Source: Polyangiaceae bacterium
Lineage (GTDB): Bacteria > Myxococcota_A > Polyangia > Polyangiales > Polyangiaceae
Direction: 5' to 3'
Length of the DNA stretch: 64,000 nucleotides
Assembly: GCA_016715885.1 (NCBI GenBank)
Contig: JADJXL010000001.1
Span: 321,001-385,000, forward strand
Position numbers and translations under genes: made by a program
Shown: positions 17,205-25,870 of the stretch, piece by piece
Numbering within the stretch: position 1 is the stretch's first letter
How the letters are laid out: each line of letters opens with the position of its first letter
The notes under the pieces: model-generated
Told to the model about the DNA's origin: nothing
The model's input: only the letters and a program-made list of their open reading frames with translations
Databases searched by the model: none

Positions 17205-18581
17205 ATGGTGTTTTCGTTCATTTCTCGCAAAAAGCAGAACGTAGCGCTTTCGGCCGTCATGCTGCTTGGAATCCTCTCGGGCTGCGGCGAGGAGTCGTTG
17301 CCTCCTTACGACGTTTTGCCGCTCCGTGACGCGCTGCAGGCGTCGCCCGAGGTGATGGCGACCCTGCCCGAAGATTCGCGGCGAACGCTTGCGGTGCGGA
17401 TGGAAGAGGCCGAGCGTGTGGACGCGGAACCGGTCGCATTCAAGCTGCCGGATGTCCCCACCTTCGATAACCTCATTGCAGCAGCAGATGCGCTGCGCGA
17501 AGCCGAAGGCGAAGACGCGCTGATTCTCGGCGAATTGTCGACGAACGACGGCCATGCACAGCTCGATGCGCGTGCGCCGTCGGAAGCCGATGTCGCGTTT
17601 GCCGGACCGCTCGATGTGCGCGGCAAGGCGAATGCCGTGGCAGCGCCATTCGAAGAGGCGGCGATCCGAGGTCGGGCGGGAAAAACCTTACGAGGGCTCG
17701 TATCGCGCACGCAGGCAAAGAGCATCGTGCGAATGAGCGGCTTGCCCGTGGGTGCAATCGCGTGGGACGACAAAGTGTACGTGAACGAATCATGGCTCGT
17801 CGCGCTCTCGGCGCTCGAAGACGAAAGCGTCGTCGTGCCATTGCCAGCAGTTCCCGGCGACATGAGCCCAGCGCCGCCGTCAAAACCGCTCTCTGTGGAT
17901 TTCAGTCCGTATGCCATTCCGGATGATTTGAATAGCTGTGCTTCCCAAGTTCGAAACACGTGTCAATGCGGTTTCACGTCGTCGTGCTCGCACGTGCCGA
18001 CGGATCAATCATTCGGCGATGCCAATGCGGAATGCGGCTGGGTCAACCTCGATACGTCGCACGCTTCGGCCATTTGCATCATTGCTCTTTTGAGTTTGGA
18101 CGCCGTGAAGGAATGCGTCGAATCGGCCTATCCGCCGTGCGCGGCCATGCCCGTACGCACGCGCGACGATGCCGTGCTTTTTGCGACGAACGACGAATGC
18201 ATTTCGATCATCGATAGTTGTTTGCAGAAAGGAGAGCCGCAGGTCGCCACGGGCAGCTCGACGGACTGCGACGATGCGTGCAATGATTGCAGATATTGCG
18301 ACAACAAGGGCAACGATTGCCAGGAATGCGCGAGCGATTGCGAAACGGCTGCCAACGCTTGCGAAGCGTGTGTCGAGATTTGCGATGCTCTCTCCCAAAA
18401 TTCGGTGCGAAAAGCGGAGGTCGGCGCAGCATTGCCCCTGAGGCCCGCGGCGATTCACGCAAGCCAATGCAGCATGCGCCCGCGCCGTGGAAAGTCTCCG
18501 CTGCCCGCGCCGATGGGCACGGCATTATGGCTCTTCGCCCCCGTGGCGTATCTCTTTTTGCGTGCGAGGAGGCGGCCGTGA
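17205..18581 (+). CDS. Cys-rich lipoprotein with C-terminal hydrophobic/basic tail
   Basis: 458 aa from ATG 17205 (AGGGCGGG just upstream; the longer frame from 17148 lacks support). A lipobox ILSGC puts lipidation at Cys27. The middle is Ala/Glu-rich. From about 260 there are paired cysteines (NTCQCGFTSSC, then a dense array CDDACNDCRYCDNKGNDCQEC), suggesting a disulphide-stabilised extracellular domain. The tail has a hydrophobic segment GTALWLFAPVAYLFL followed by RARRRP. That layout is reminiscent of MYXO-CTERM-type sorting signals of myxobacteria, though the diagnostic motif is not clear. Translation is coupled to the next gene through a GTGA overlap. Confidence 0.72.
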   Translation: MVFSFISRKKQNVALSAVMLLGILSGCGEESLPPYDVLPLRDALQASPEVMATLPEDSRRTLAVRMEEAERVDAEPVAFKLPDVPTFDNLIAAADALREAEGEDALILGELSTNDGHAQLDARAPSEADVAFAGPLDVRGKANAVAAPFEEAAIRGRAGKTLRGLVSRTQAKSIVRMSGLPVGAIAWDDKVYVNESWLVALSALEDESVVVPLPAVPGDMSPAPPSKPLSVDFSPYAIPDDLNSCASQVRNTCQCGFTSSCSHVPTDQSFGDANAECGWVNLDTSHASAICIIALLSLDAVKECVESAYPPCAAMPVRTRDDAVLFATNDECISIIDSCLQKGEPQVATGSSTDCDDACNDCRYCDNKGNDCQECASDCETAANACEACVEICDALSQNSVRKAEVGAALPLRPAAIHASQCSMRPRRGKSPLPAPMGTALWLFAPVAYLFLRARRRP

Positions 18582-19168
18582 AGACTTCGATCGTGCTCGT
18601 GCCCCTTCTCTCTTGTGCTTGTCTGTTTGTAGCAAATGTTGCATTTGCTCAAGCAAAGCCTGCGGATCCGTGGTCCTCGTTGAAAGAGGATCAGCAAGTC
18701 GAATACAACAAGCGCCGTTTGGGCTTGGGAGTTTCGGTGGGAGGTTTTTTCGTGCCGGGGCGGTGGGAAATCTCCAATGGTGCAAGTTTTGGATTGGAGG
18801 CGATGTACCGGGTGCCCTTCGATCGTCGCTTTCGATACGAGGTTGGTGCCGAGGGTCGATTCGTCCGCACGTTCGATTCCACGCACGCGGGGGCAGGCGC
18901 GCAGGGGCGCATCGTTTTCGGCTTGAACAGGTATATTGAAATGGATGTGTCCGCTACATTTTCCTATTCGCGCGTATCCTTCGATTTGCCCTTTTTCGCA
19001 TCGCGAAATGCCTTCGTCGCGCAGGCTCGATGGGGCGTGGGTTTTCTGCTTTCGCGCTACGTATCGCTGGGCGTCACGCCGCTCGCTGCCACTTTCATGG
19101 TTGGCGACCACGTGGACGAGCTCTTTGCATTCGAGCCGGTCATGTGGGCGCGTTTTGCGCCCCTTTGA
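18578..19168 (+). CDS. Exported beta-barrel-like outer membrane protein
   Basis: 196 aa starting at GTG 18578, which shares GTGA with the stop of the upstream gene. The next residues KTSIVLVPLLSCACLFVANVAFAQA form a signal peptide with cleavage near AFAQA, which supports this start over the longer frame. The mature part is rich in alternating hydrophobic/polar strands with aromatic ends (LGLGVSVGGFFVPG, FRYEVGAEGRFVRTF, AQGRIVFGLNRYIEMDVSATFSYS, ARWGVGFLLSRYVSLGVTPL) and ends VMWARFAPL, typical of a small outer-membrane barrel. No family is recognised. The coupling suggests it works with, or in the same layer as, the Cys-rich lipoprotein. Confidence 0.75.
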   Translation: MKTSIVLVPLLSCACLFVANVAFAQAKPADPWSSLKEDQQVEYNKRRLGLGVSVGGFFVPGRWEISNGASFGLEAMYRVPFDRRFRYEVGAEGRFVRTFDSTHAGAGAQGRIVFGLNRYIEMDVSATFSYSRVSFDLPFFASRNAFVAQARWGVGFLLSRYVSLGVTPLAATFMVGDHVDELFAFEPVMWARFAPL

Positions 19169-19186
19169 GCCATTGCGATGCAAACT

Positions 19187-21685
19187 TTATTTGGTGCGCA
19201 GAGTCCGGTGAGCCAATAGCTCCCGGACCGTCGGAAGCTCCACGGGTTTGACCAAGTGCGCGTCAAAGCCGGCTTCTTCCGACATGCGCCGGTCGTCGTC
19301 TTGACCATATCCGGTCATTGCCACGACGAGCGCGTCCGTCAATCCACCCTCGCGCATGGCGCGGCAGGCTTGGTAGCCATTGAGATAGGGCAAACCGATA
19401 TCGAGCAAGACCACCGCGGGCCGCTCTGCCAAGGCCACCTCGACGGCTTTTTTGCCGTCGTGGGCCACGAACAGCTCATGGCCGTCGATTTCGAGGAGCA
19501 TGGCCATGGTCTCCGCAGAATCGGAGTTGTCATCCACGACGAGAATCCGCAGCCCACCCTGTGGTTTTACCTTGCCGCCTTCGTCGTCCGCATCCTCGCT
19601 TGGGGAATCGTCGCACAATTCGGGGAGTCGCACGACGAATTCGCTTCCTTTGCCACGCCCATCGCTGTGAGCTTCGACGCGACCGCCGTGCATGTCGACG
19701 AGGCTCCGCACGAGCGACAAACCAATGCCCAATCCACCCTCCGACCGGTCTAGATTGCGATCCACTTGGTAGAACATATCGAACAGCTTCCCGAGTGCTT
19801 TGGATTCAATTCCTCGACCATTGTCACGCACGCGAATGATAGCCTCCCCGCGCTTGAACTCTCCATGCTGCTCGGCCGCCAATTCGATGATGCCCCCATC
19901 GTCGGTGTACTTGGCGGCGTTGTTCAGCAAATTGCTCACCACTTGCGCCAGTCGAGTCAAGTCGGCTTCCACGCAAATGGGTTTTCCGGGCAATGTCACG
20001 CGCAGCTCGTGGTGCCGGGCGTCGATCAGCGGCCGGCTCGTTTCCACGGCTTGCCGTATGACGTCGGCCAGGTCGAGGCGTGTCTTTTGGAGCTTGATCT
20101 TGCCTCGCGAAACGCGCGATACGTCGAGCAAGTCGTCCACGAGACGGGACAGGTGATTCACCTGCCGTTCAATCATGTCACGCGCTCGCTCGAGTTTCGG
20201 CTCTTTGGGCCCGAGCAACCGGAGAATTTGAACAGCATTGAGAATGGGCGCGAGCGGATTGCGGAGCTCGTGCGAGAGCATGGCCAAAAATTCATCTTTG
20301 CGCTGATCGGCTTCTTTTAGAGCTTCTTCGGCTTTCTTGAGGTTATTGATGCTGATACCCGTGCCAAACCAGCGCGCGATCCGTCCAGATTCATCACGAA
20401 TGGCACGTGCCCGCAACTTGAACCACTCGTACTCGCCGTCTCGCCTCCGGACTCGGTATTCCGCGTCATAGTCGTCGTCGAACGTTTCGACAGCAGCGCG
20501 CCATGTCGACACAACGCGCTCGCGGTCGTCGGGGTGGAGAATGTTCGCCCAGCCGCTCCCGAGCAGTTCGGAGGCCGGTACGCCGGAGAATTCGACCCAT
20601 TGTTCGCCGACATAATCACAAATTCCATCGGGTGTATTGGTGAACGTCATGCCGGGGATCGATTCGAGCGTTTGACGATAAAAATTCTCACTGGCCCGCA
20701 ATTTCTCTTCCGCAGCTTTTCTCTCGCTGATGTCGCGCAAAACGACCGTCGATAACTTTTGCCCCGCGACCTCGCTGCGCGCAATGGATGCTTCGATGGG
20801 AAACTCCTCGCCATTTTTGCGCAGTGCACTCAATTCGCCGAGCGCGCTCATCCTGCGAGGGGTTTGCCCTGTGCGATTGAAACGTTTGACGTGCTCGTGA
20901 TGCGCCGCCCGAAAACGTTCCGGAATGAGCCGCGAGAGCGGCATGCCAATGGCTTCGCACACGGAATACCCGAACATCTGCTCGGCCGCCGGATTGAAGA
21001 GCTCGATGCGCTGCTCGTCGTTCACCGCGATCACGGCATCCATGGCAGAATGAATCAACCCGGAAAAACGAGCCTCGCTGATGCGTAGTTGCTCCGTCCC
21101 CTGATGACGCTGAATGGCTGCTGCGAGCACGTTGGCCACGCCTTGCACGAACGCGACGTCGTCTTGCGTGAAATGCCGAAGGGACGTCGAGTGCGCACCG
21201 AGCACTCCCCACGCTCGCGTTTTCGAGCCCGCGATGATGCAACTGAGCCCGCTCACGACGCCATGATCGCGCAAAAGCGGCGGCCCCGAAAACCGCGTCT
21301 CCGTGCGCAAGTCTTCGACGATGACGGGTTCGCCGACCCACAATGTGTAGCCTGCTTGGGAATCCAGCCCAGTACTCACCGTCGCTTCGCCCAGGAGGCC
21401 ATCACGCCATCCCACGCCCGCTCGAAGCAGCACATTCGTGTCGCCAGGCAGCAGTTCGAGGACCTTGCACAGGGGCACGTCGAGCGTATTGGCGAGCGTC
21501 TCCACAGCCTTGTCGAAGAGCGTCTGAAGATCCTGTTCGTGGATCGCGCTCATGCCGATGTTGGCAAGTGCTTGTTGCTGCCGAACACGAACCGCGATCG
21601 TCGCCTCGGCCTCTGCCAAACGGCGGCGCAAGTCAGCGTTTTCTGCAACCAATCGGTCGTCACGAGTCGTGAGCATTCGGAGCAT
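19187..21685 (-). CDS. Hybrid sensor histidine kinase (GAF-PAS-PAS-HisKA-HATPase-REC)
   Basis: 832 aa, soluble. It begins with a coiled coil (about 10-45), then GAF (about 45-195), PAS (about 205-330; FNPAAEQMFGYS), PAS/PAC (about 335-455), HisKA with AMLSHELRNPLAP (His472), and HATPase_c with SNLLNNAAKYTDDGG and GLGIGLSLVRSLVDMHGG. It ends in a receiver domain with ILVVDDNSDSAE, phospho-acceptor Asp762 in VLLDIGLP, and Lys in HLVKPVE. The internal receiver implies a phosphorelay or a self-contained output. It lies 170 bases downstream of the 917-aa kinase on the same strand, and its GAF is a close relative of one in the 976-aa kinase at 6225, suggesting local duplication. Confidence 0.93.
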   Translation of the reverse strand: MLRMLTTRDDRLVAENADLRRRLAEAEATIAVRVRQQQALANIGMSAIHEQDLQTLFDKAVETLANTLDVPLCKVLELLPGDTNVLLRAGVGWRDGLLGEATVSTGLDSQAGYTLWVGEPVIVEDLRTETRFSGPPLLRDHGVVSGLSCIIAGSKTRAWGVLGAHSTSLRHFTQDDVAFVQGVANVLAAAIQRHQGTEQLRISEARFSGLIHSAMDAVIAVNDEQRIELFNPAAEQMFGYSVCEAIGMPLSRLIPERFRAAHHEHVKRFNRTGQTPRRMSALGELSALRKNGEEFPIEASIARSEVAGQKLSTVVLRDISERKAAEEKLRASENFYRQTLESIPGMTFTNTPDGICDYVGEQWVEFSGVPASELLGSGWANILHPDDRERVVSTWRAAVETFDDDYDAEYRVRRRDGEYEWFKLRARAIRDESGRIARWFGTGISINNLKKAEEALKEADQRKDEFLAMLSHELRNPLAPILNAVQILRLLGPKEPKLERARDMIERQVNHLSRLVDDLLDVSRVSRGKIKLQKTRLDLADVIRQAVETSRPLIDARHHELRVTLPGKPICVEADLTRLAQVVSNLLNNAAKYTDDGGIIELAAEQHGEFKRGEAIIRVRDNGRGIESKALGKLFDMFYQVDRNLDRSEGGLGIGLSLVRSLVDMHGGRVEAHSDGRGKGSEFVVRLPELCDDSPSEDADDEGGKVKPQGGLRILVVDDNSDSAETMAMLLEIDGHELFVAHDGKKAVEVALAERPAVVLLDIGLPYLNGYQACRAMREGGLTDALVVAMTGYGQDDDRRMSEEAGFDAHLVKPVELPTVRELLAHRTLRTK

Positions 21686-21775
21686 TCATGGACCTACAGC
21701 GGAGCGCAGGTCACAGGTATATGCGCAAACTCGATGGCCGTCGAGGTCTTCGTGTAAATCGGTAATTACGACAAA

Positions 21776-21781
21776 ATTATA
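21776..21781 (-). promoter_or_regulatory. Possible -10 element ahead of the hybrid kinase gene
   Basis: A perfect TATAAT on the minus strand lies about 90 bases before the start of the hybrid kinase gene, in an AT-rich patch (21760-21800) unlike the GC-rich surroundings. No good -35 is seen at the expected distance, so this is only a candidate. Confidence 0.3.
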
Positions 21782-21855
21782 AAATTAAGTTTTACGAAAA
21801 ACGGCCGCCGGTAGTCGGGAAAAACGGATTGTGTGCAATGCGAGGCACTCGATGG

Positions 21856-24609
21856 TCAGCCGGATGATGATGTCGTCGGCTCGCCACCGGTGGGCAACAT
21901 TGGCAAAGTGAATCGAAATGTAGTCGTTTCTCCAGGGGTGCTGTACACGTCGATGTGTCCGCCATGCGCCTCAACGAGCCCGCGTACGATGTAGAGTCCA
22001 AGTCCGAGGCCTTTGATGGGGCCACCATGCGCGTGCCCACGCTGAAAGCGCTCGAACAACGTGGGCAGCTCTTCGGGGGCGATTCCCAGGCCTTCATTGC
22101 GCACCGAAATGAGGATTTCGCTTTCGCCGCGTTCCAGGGTGATTTCAATTGGCGTTCCTGGAGTGCCATATTTGATCGCATTGGAAAGTAGGTTTTCGAT
22201 GATCTGTTCCATGCGTTGCGGATCCACGGACAGCCGCGGAATGTCGCCGCGGATGAGCAGCGTCATGCGTTCGTGGTGCTCGCTTGCTTCGGTCACGCGC
22301 CGAAGCAGTGCCGCAATGTCCGTGGGCACGGGCAGAAGCTCGATCCGATGGGCCTCCATTTGTGACACGTCCGTCAAGTCGCCGATCATTCGGTCGAGCC
22401 GTTTCACGCTTTGGATGATGCGCTCGGCACGCGTGACGACCTTGGGATCGTTCGACGATCGCTGGAGCAAGCTTGCCACGGTTGCAATGGTTGCGACCGG
22501 TTGCCGCAAATCATGGGCGACGATGCTCGTCCATTCTTGGCGCAATCGTTCGAGCTGTTTGAGCGAAGTGACGTCCTCGTAGGTCAGCATGGCCCCGACA
22601 AACTGCCCACTGTCGCTGCAGATGGGCGATGCATTGACCAAAATGTAAAGATCTCGCTCCGGGGGCCGGTGAATGAGCAATTCTCGACCGATGACGGTTT
22701 CGCCACGTAGCGTACGTTCCAGCGAAAGCTCGCTTTCCGGCAATGCCGATCCGTCGGGATGACGCATGCGTTGTCGTAGGACATCGAGAGCGTCGGGCGC
22801 CGAAAAATCCAATCTCAGCAATTCCTCCGCGCGATGATTGGCGATGAGCTTGGGTTTTTCGTCCTTTGTTTGCCGGCAGAATACGATGCCGACGGGCGAT
22901 CGCTCGAAGATGCTTTGAAGCCATCGTTGCTCCGTCGACAATGCTTCGACGAGCCGCTCTCGCTCTCGTTCCAGCTTTCGGCGTGTGGTCACGTCTTCAT
23001 TGATGGCAAAAGCGCCGAGGATCCGGCCGTCGGGGTCGAGCACGGGTGCTGCCGAGTTCAAGACGAATTTGCGTTCGCCGTCGAATGTCTCAATTTCGAG
23101 GCAATCGTTCAGCACGGTTTCGCCCTTGCGTATGGCCCGGGTCAGAGCCCATTCATCGATTTGGATTCGCTTGCCGGTATCGGCCCACCATGCCTTGACT
23201 TCGCCGAATCGATCGATACCCACGAGCGCCACGCCGCCCCAAATGTGTTTTCCTGCGGAATTGCCCATGATGAGCTGGCCATGTTCGTCGGAAACCCATA
23301 CGCCGACGGGCAATGTCTCCAGGACCTGCCTGAAGAGCAATTCACTCTTTTGCAGCGCACGCTCTGCGGCGCGTTTGTCGGTGACGTCCTGCACCACGCC
23401 GAAGACGTGCGTCACGCGTCCGTATTCGTCGCGGCTGACATCGCACTCGGCGTGCAACGTCCGCTCCTGGCCGTCGGGGCGAATGACGCGGTAATCGACC
23501 GAAAAAGGGGCGACCCCGCGAAGCGCTCCGTCGATGACATGAATGATGGCTGCGCGGTCATCGGGCTGTATCCGCGACAAGACGTCTGCATACGTCAGCT
23601 TCTCCTTCGTCGGTTCGCGCCCGAACAGTCGAAATAGCTCGTCCGACCAATAAACATCATCGGTATCGACCGTCCAATCCCACGTGCCAATGTGGCCTGC
23701 TCGCTCGACGCGAGACGATCGCGTTTCACTGAGTCGGAGTCGTTGTTCGAGCTCTGCTTGCGCGCTGATGTCGCGGACGATGGACATGTGCCTATGGGGT
23801 ACGAAATGGGCCTGCGCCGCGAATTCGCCCATGAAAGAGCTGCCGTCCGCCCGCCGAAATGGCCCTCGGCCCCGGGACGCGCCTTCTACGAGAAAATGTG
23901 GCCATCGCTCCTCGAGCGTCGGCTTCATGTCAAGTAGCGCCAAATCGAATACCGTCCAATACAATAGCTCGTCCTTCGACGCTCGGAACAGCTCGCATGC
24001 GTACGGATTGACATCGACGATGCGACCGTCGTCGTCGGCAATGAAAATGGCATCTTGCGCGCCTCGGAATACGCTCGAACGAGCTGTCGACGTATTCGCT
24101 TCCGTCGGGCGAGCTCGCGCCAGCGTTTTTGCGAGCACGGCGGCGAGCGCTAGCAGCAAGGACTGCAATCGTTCTCGGTCGCCTTCGGGCCAGGCAGAAA
24201 AGCATACCAGTACGCCAACGATCCGATGGTCCGAGACGAATGGAATCGCAATCGCCCAGCGCCCGCAGCCAAGCTCCAGGCCGGCACGCGCATCGGGCGG
24301 CGCGTCCTCGGCCGCTCCGTCGACATCCTGAACCCTCCGCGTCCGAGCTACCACGGCGGCGAGGTTGGCCGAATCAATGGGGACGGAACTGATGCGCTCG
24401 AGCAGCTCGGAAGGTGCACCGTACTGAGATGTGAGGGTGAGCACCCATCCAGTATCGTCGAGGGAGTACACGAGTGCGGCACCCCCACCAAGGGCATTGA
24501 CAACGAGCTCTGGTGCCGTTGCGTAAGCGTCGGCCTGATCGGTGTCGCTGTCGCAAGCAAGTCGTGCTGCCAGCGTAGCTAACCAGTCTCCACTGCTGGC
24601 CAAGCTCAT
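21856..24609 (-). CDS. Multi-PAS sensor histidine kinase (GAF-PAS x4-HisKA-HATPase)
   Basis: 917 aa from ATG 24609, chosen because AAGGGG stands 6 bases ahead of it. The open frame continues 62 codons upstream with atypical composition. The order is a GAF-like domain (about 5-165), then four PAS/PAC units: AIFIADDDGRIVDVNPYACELF; a unit starting GTWDWTVDTDDVYWS; GVWVSDEHGQLIMGNSAG; GIVFCRQTKDEKPKLIAN. HisKA follows with SIVAHDLRQPVA (His699) and HATPase_c with ENLLSNAIKYGTPG and GLGLGLYIVRGLVEAHGG. No receiver domain and no membrane segment. It sits upstream of the hybrid kinase; the two could form one relay, but that is inference. Confidence 0.92.
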   Translation of the reverse strand: MSLASSGDWLATLAARLACDSDTDQADAYATAPELVVNALGGGAALVYSLDDTGWVLTLTSQYGAPSELLERISSVPIDSANLAAVVARTRRVQDVDGAAEDAPPDARAGLELGCGRWAIAIPFVSDHRIVGVLVCFSAWPEGDRERLQSLLLALAAVLAKTLARARPTEANTSTARSSVFRGAQDAIFIADDDGRIVDVNPYACELFRASKDELLYWTVFDLALLDMKPTLEERWPHFLVEGASRGRGPFRRADGSSFMGEFAAQAHFVPHRHMSIVRDISAQAELEQRLRLSETRSSRVERAGHIGTWDWTVDTDDVYWSDELFRLFGREPTKEKLTYADVLSRIQPDDRAAIIHVIDGALRGVAPFSVDYRVIRPDGQERTLHAECDVSRDEYGRVTHVFGVVQDVTDKRAAERALQKSELLFRQVLETLPVGVWVSDEHGQLIMGNSAGKHIWGGVALVGIDRFGEVKAWWADTGKRIQIDEWALTRAIRKGETVLNDCLEIETFDGERKFVLNSAAPVLDPDGRILGAFAINEDVTTRRKLERERERLVEALSTEQRWLQSIFERSPVGIVFCRQTKDEKPKLIANHRAEELLRLDFSAPDALDVLRQRMRHPDGSALPESELSLERTLRGETVIGRELLIHRPPERDLYILVNASPICSDSGQFVGAMLTYEDVTSLKQLERLRQEWTSIVAHDLRQPVATIATVASLLQRSSNDPKVVTRAERIIQSVKRLDRMIGDLTDVSQMEAHRIELLPVPTDIAALLRRVTEASEHHERMTLLIRGDIPRLSVDPQRMEQIIENLLSNAIKYGTPGTPIEITLERGESEILISVRNEGLGIAPEELPTLFERFQRGHAHGGPIKGLGLGLYIVRGLVEAHGGHIDVYSTPGETTTFRFTLPMLPTGGEPTTSSSG

Positions 24610-24865
24610 GCAGTCCCCTTGACGTGATTCTACCCGGACTGCACGATACCTAGCTGCAGTACAAGTTTTCAAGAAAAATCGTTTGCACTTATCCTTGGCA
24701 CCAGAAGCGCCAGAACATGCTGAGCCAGATGAGTGTCTAGGCCGGTAGCATGGGACCACAAGTGAACGTATCGGAGCCAACAGTTTTTCTTGCACGGTTT
24801 ATGGCAAAAAAACAGTGTGGACGTATCTGCCTATCGTCCGACACGGCACAAAATTGTGATAATTT
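24610..24865. other. Intergenic region after galE
   Basis: 256 bases with no credible gene. Directly after the galE stop (minus strand) is AAAATT-N5-AATTTT (about 24850-24865), a weak AT-only inverted repeat that may aid termination. The remainder would carry the promoter of the 917-aa kinase gene; no clear -35/-10 pair was identified. Confidence 0.35.
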
Positions 24866-25870
24866 TTACTCGGCGGCTTCGATGACGTGGCCTGGACCTG
24901 CTCGATGTCGGCGCAGCCACTGCCATGCGGACGCCACGATTTCACGCAAATCCGAATATTGCGGGCGAAACCCGAGCTCGCGAGCAATACGTTCCGAGCT
25001 TGCGACGAGCACCGCCGGATCGCCCGGACGGCGTGGACCCATGCGCACGGGAATGTCTTTTCCGCATACGTCACGAGCGACGTCGACGACTTGGCGCACG
25101 GAATACCCTTGGCCGCCACAACCGAGGTTGTAAACTTTACTTTCCCCGCCGCGCATGAGCGCTTCGAGCGCGAGCACGTGGGCCCGCGCGAGGTCCGTCA
25201 CGTGAATATAATCGCGCACGCAGGTTCCATCTTTCGTGGGATAATCGTCGCCAAAAATGACCACTTCATCGAGCTTTCCTAGGGCCGCTTGGAGCACGAG
25301 CGGCACGAGATGCGTCTCGGGGTCGTGCTGCTCGCCAAACCTGTCGCTGGCACCGGCTGCATTGAAATACCGCAAGCTCACGTACCGCGTACCATACGCG
25401 CGGTCGTAATGCCCGAGCGCTTTCTCGAAGGCCCATTTCGTTTCGCCATAAGGATTCGTCGGGCAAATGGGATCGTCTTCTTCAATCGGCTGCTTGCCCG
25501 TTTCACCATAAACCGCCGCGGTCGACGAAAATACGAGCGGACGAATTCCCAAGCTTCGCATGGCATCGAGCAGCACGAGCCCCCCGACGACGTTTGTCCG
25601 GTAATACGCTGCTGGATCCGACACGGATTCTCCCACGAGCGAGCGTGCAGCCATGTGAACGACGGCCTCGACGCCGTGCGTCTCGAGCGCCGAGCGAAGG
25701 GACTTTGCATCGAGCAAATCGGCTTCGACGAACGCTGCTTCGGACATCACCGATTCGCGATGACCTTTCGACAAGTCATCATAAACGACGACCTCGTGCC
25801 CGTCTGCCAATAGCTCTTGCGTTACGACGCTGCCAATGTACCCCGCGCCGCCGGTCACCATGACGCGCAT
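24866..25870 (-). CDS. galE: UDP-glucose 4-epimerase
   Basis: 334 aa from ATG 25870; a GGAGGGG stands 4 bases before it, within the alternative start at 25882. It is an extended short-chain dehydrogenase with an N-terminal NAD-binding motif VTGGAGYIGS (about 5-14), SSTAAVYGE, and catalytic Tyr141-x-x-x-Lys145 (YGETK). It also has the GalE-specific RYFNAAGA and a C-terminal RRPGDPA. The enzyme interconverts UDP-glucose and UDP-galactose in the cytoplasm, supplying UDP-galactose for Glf next door. Its start overlaps the end of the GH1-SDR fusion gene, so it is the last gene of the galactose operon. Confidence 0.94.
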   Translation of the reverse strand: MRVMVTGGAGYIGSVVTQELLADGHEVVVYDDLSKGHRESVMSEAAFVEADLLDAKSLRSALETHGVEAVVHMAARSLVGESVSDPAAYYRTNVVGGLVLLDAMRSLGIRPLVFSSTAAVYGETGKQPIEEDDPICPTNPYGETKWAFEKALGHYDRAYGTRYVSLRYFNAAGASDRFGEQHDPETHLVPLVLQAALGKLDEVVIFGDDYPTKDGTCVRDYIHVTDLARAHVLALEALMRGGESKVYNLGCGGQGYSVRQVVDVARDVCGKDIPVRMGPRRPGDPAVLVASSERIARELGFRPQYSDLREIVASAWQWLRRHRAGPGHVIEAAE

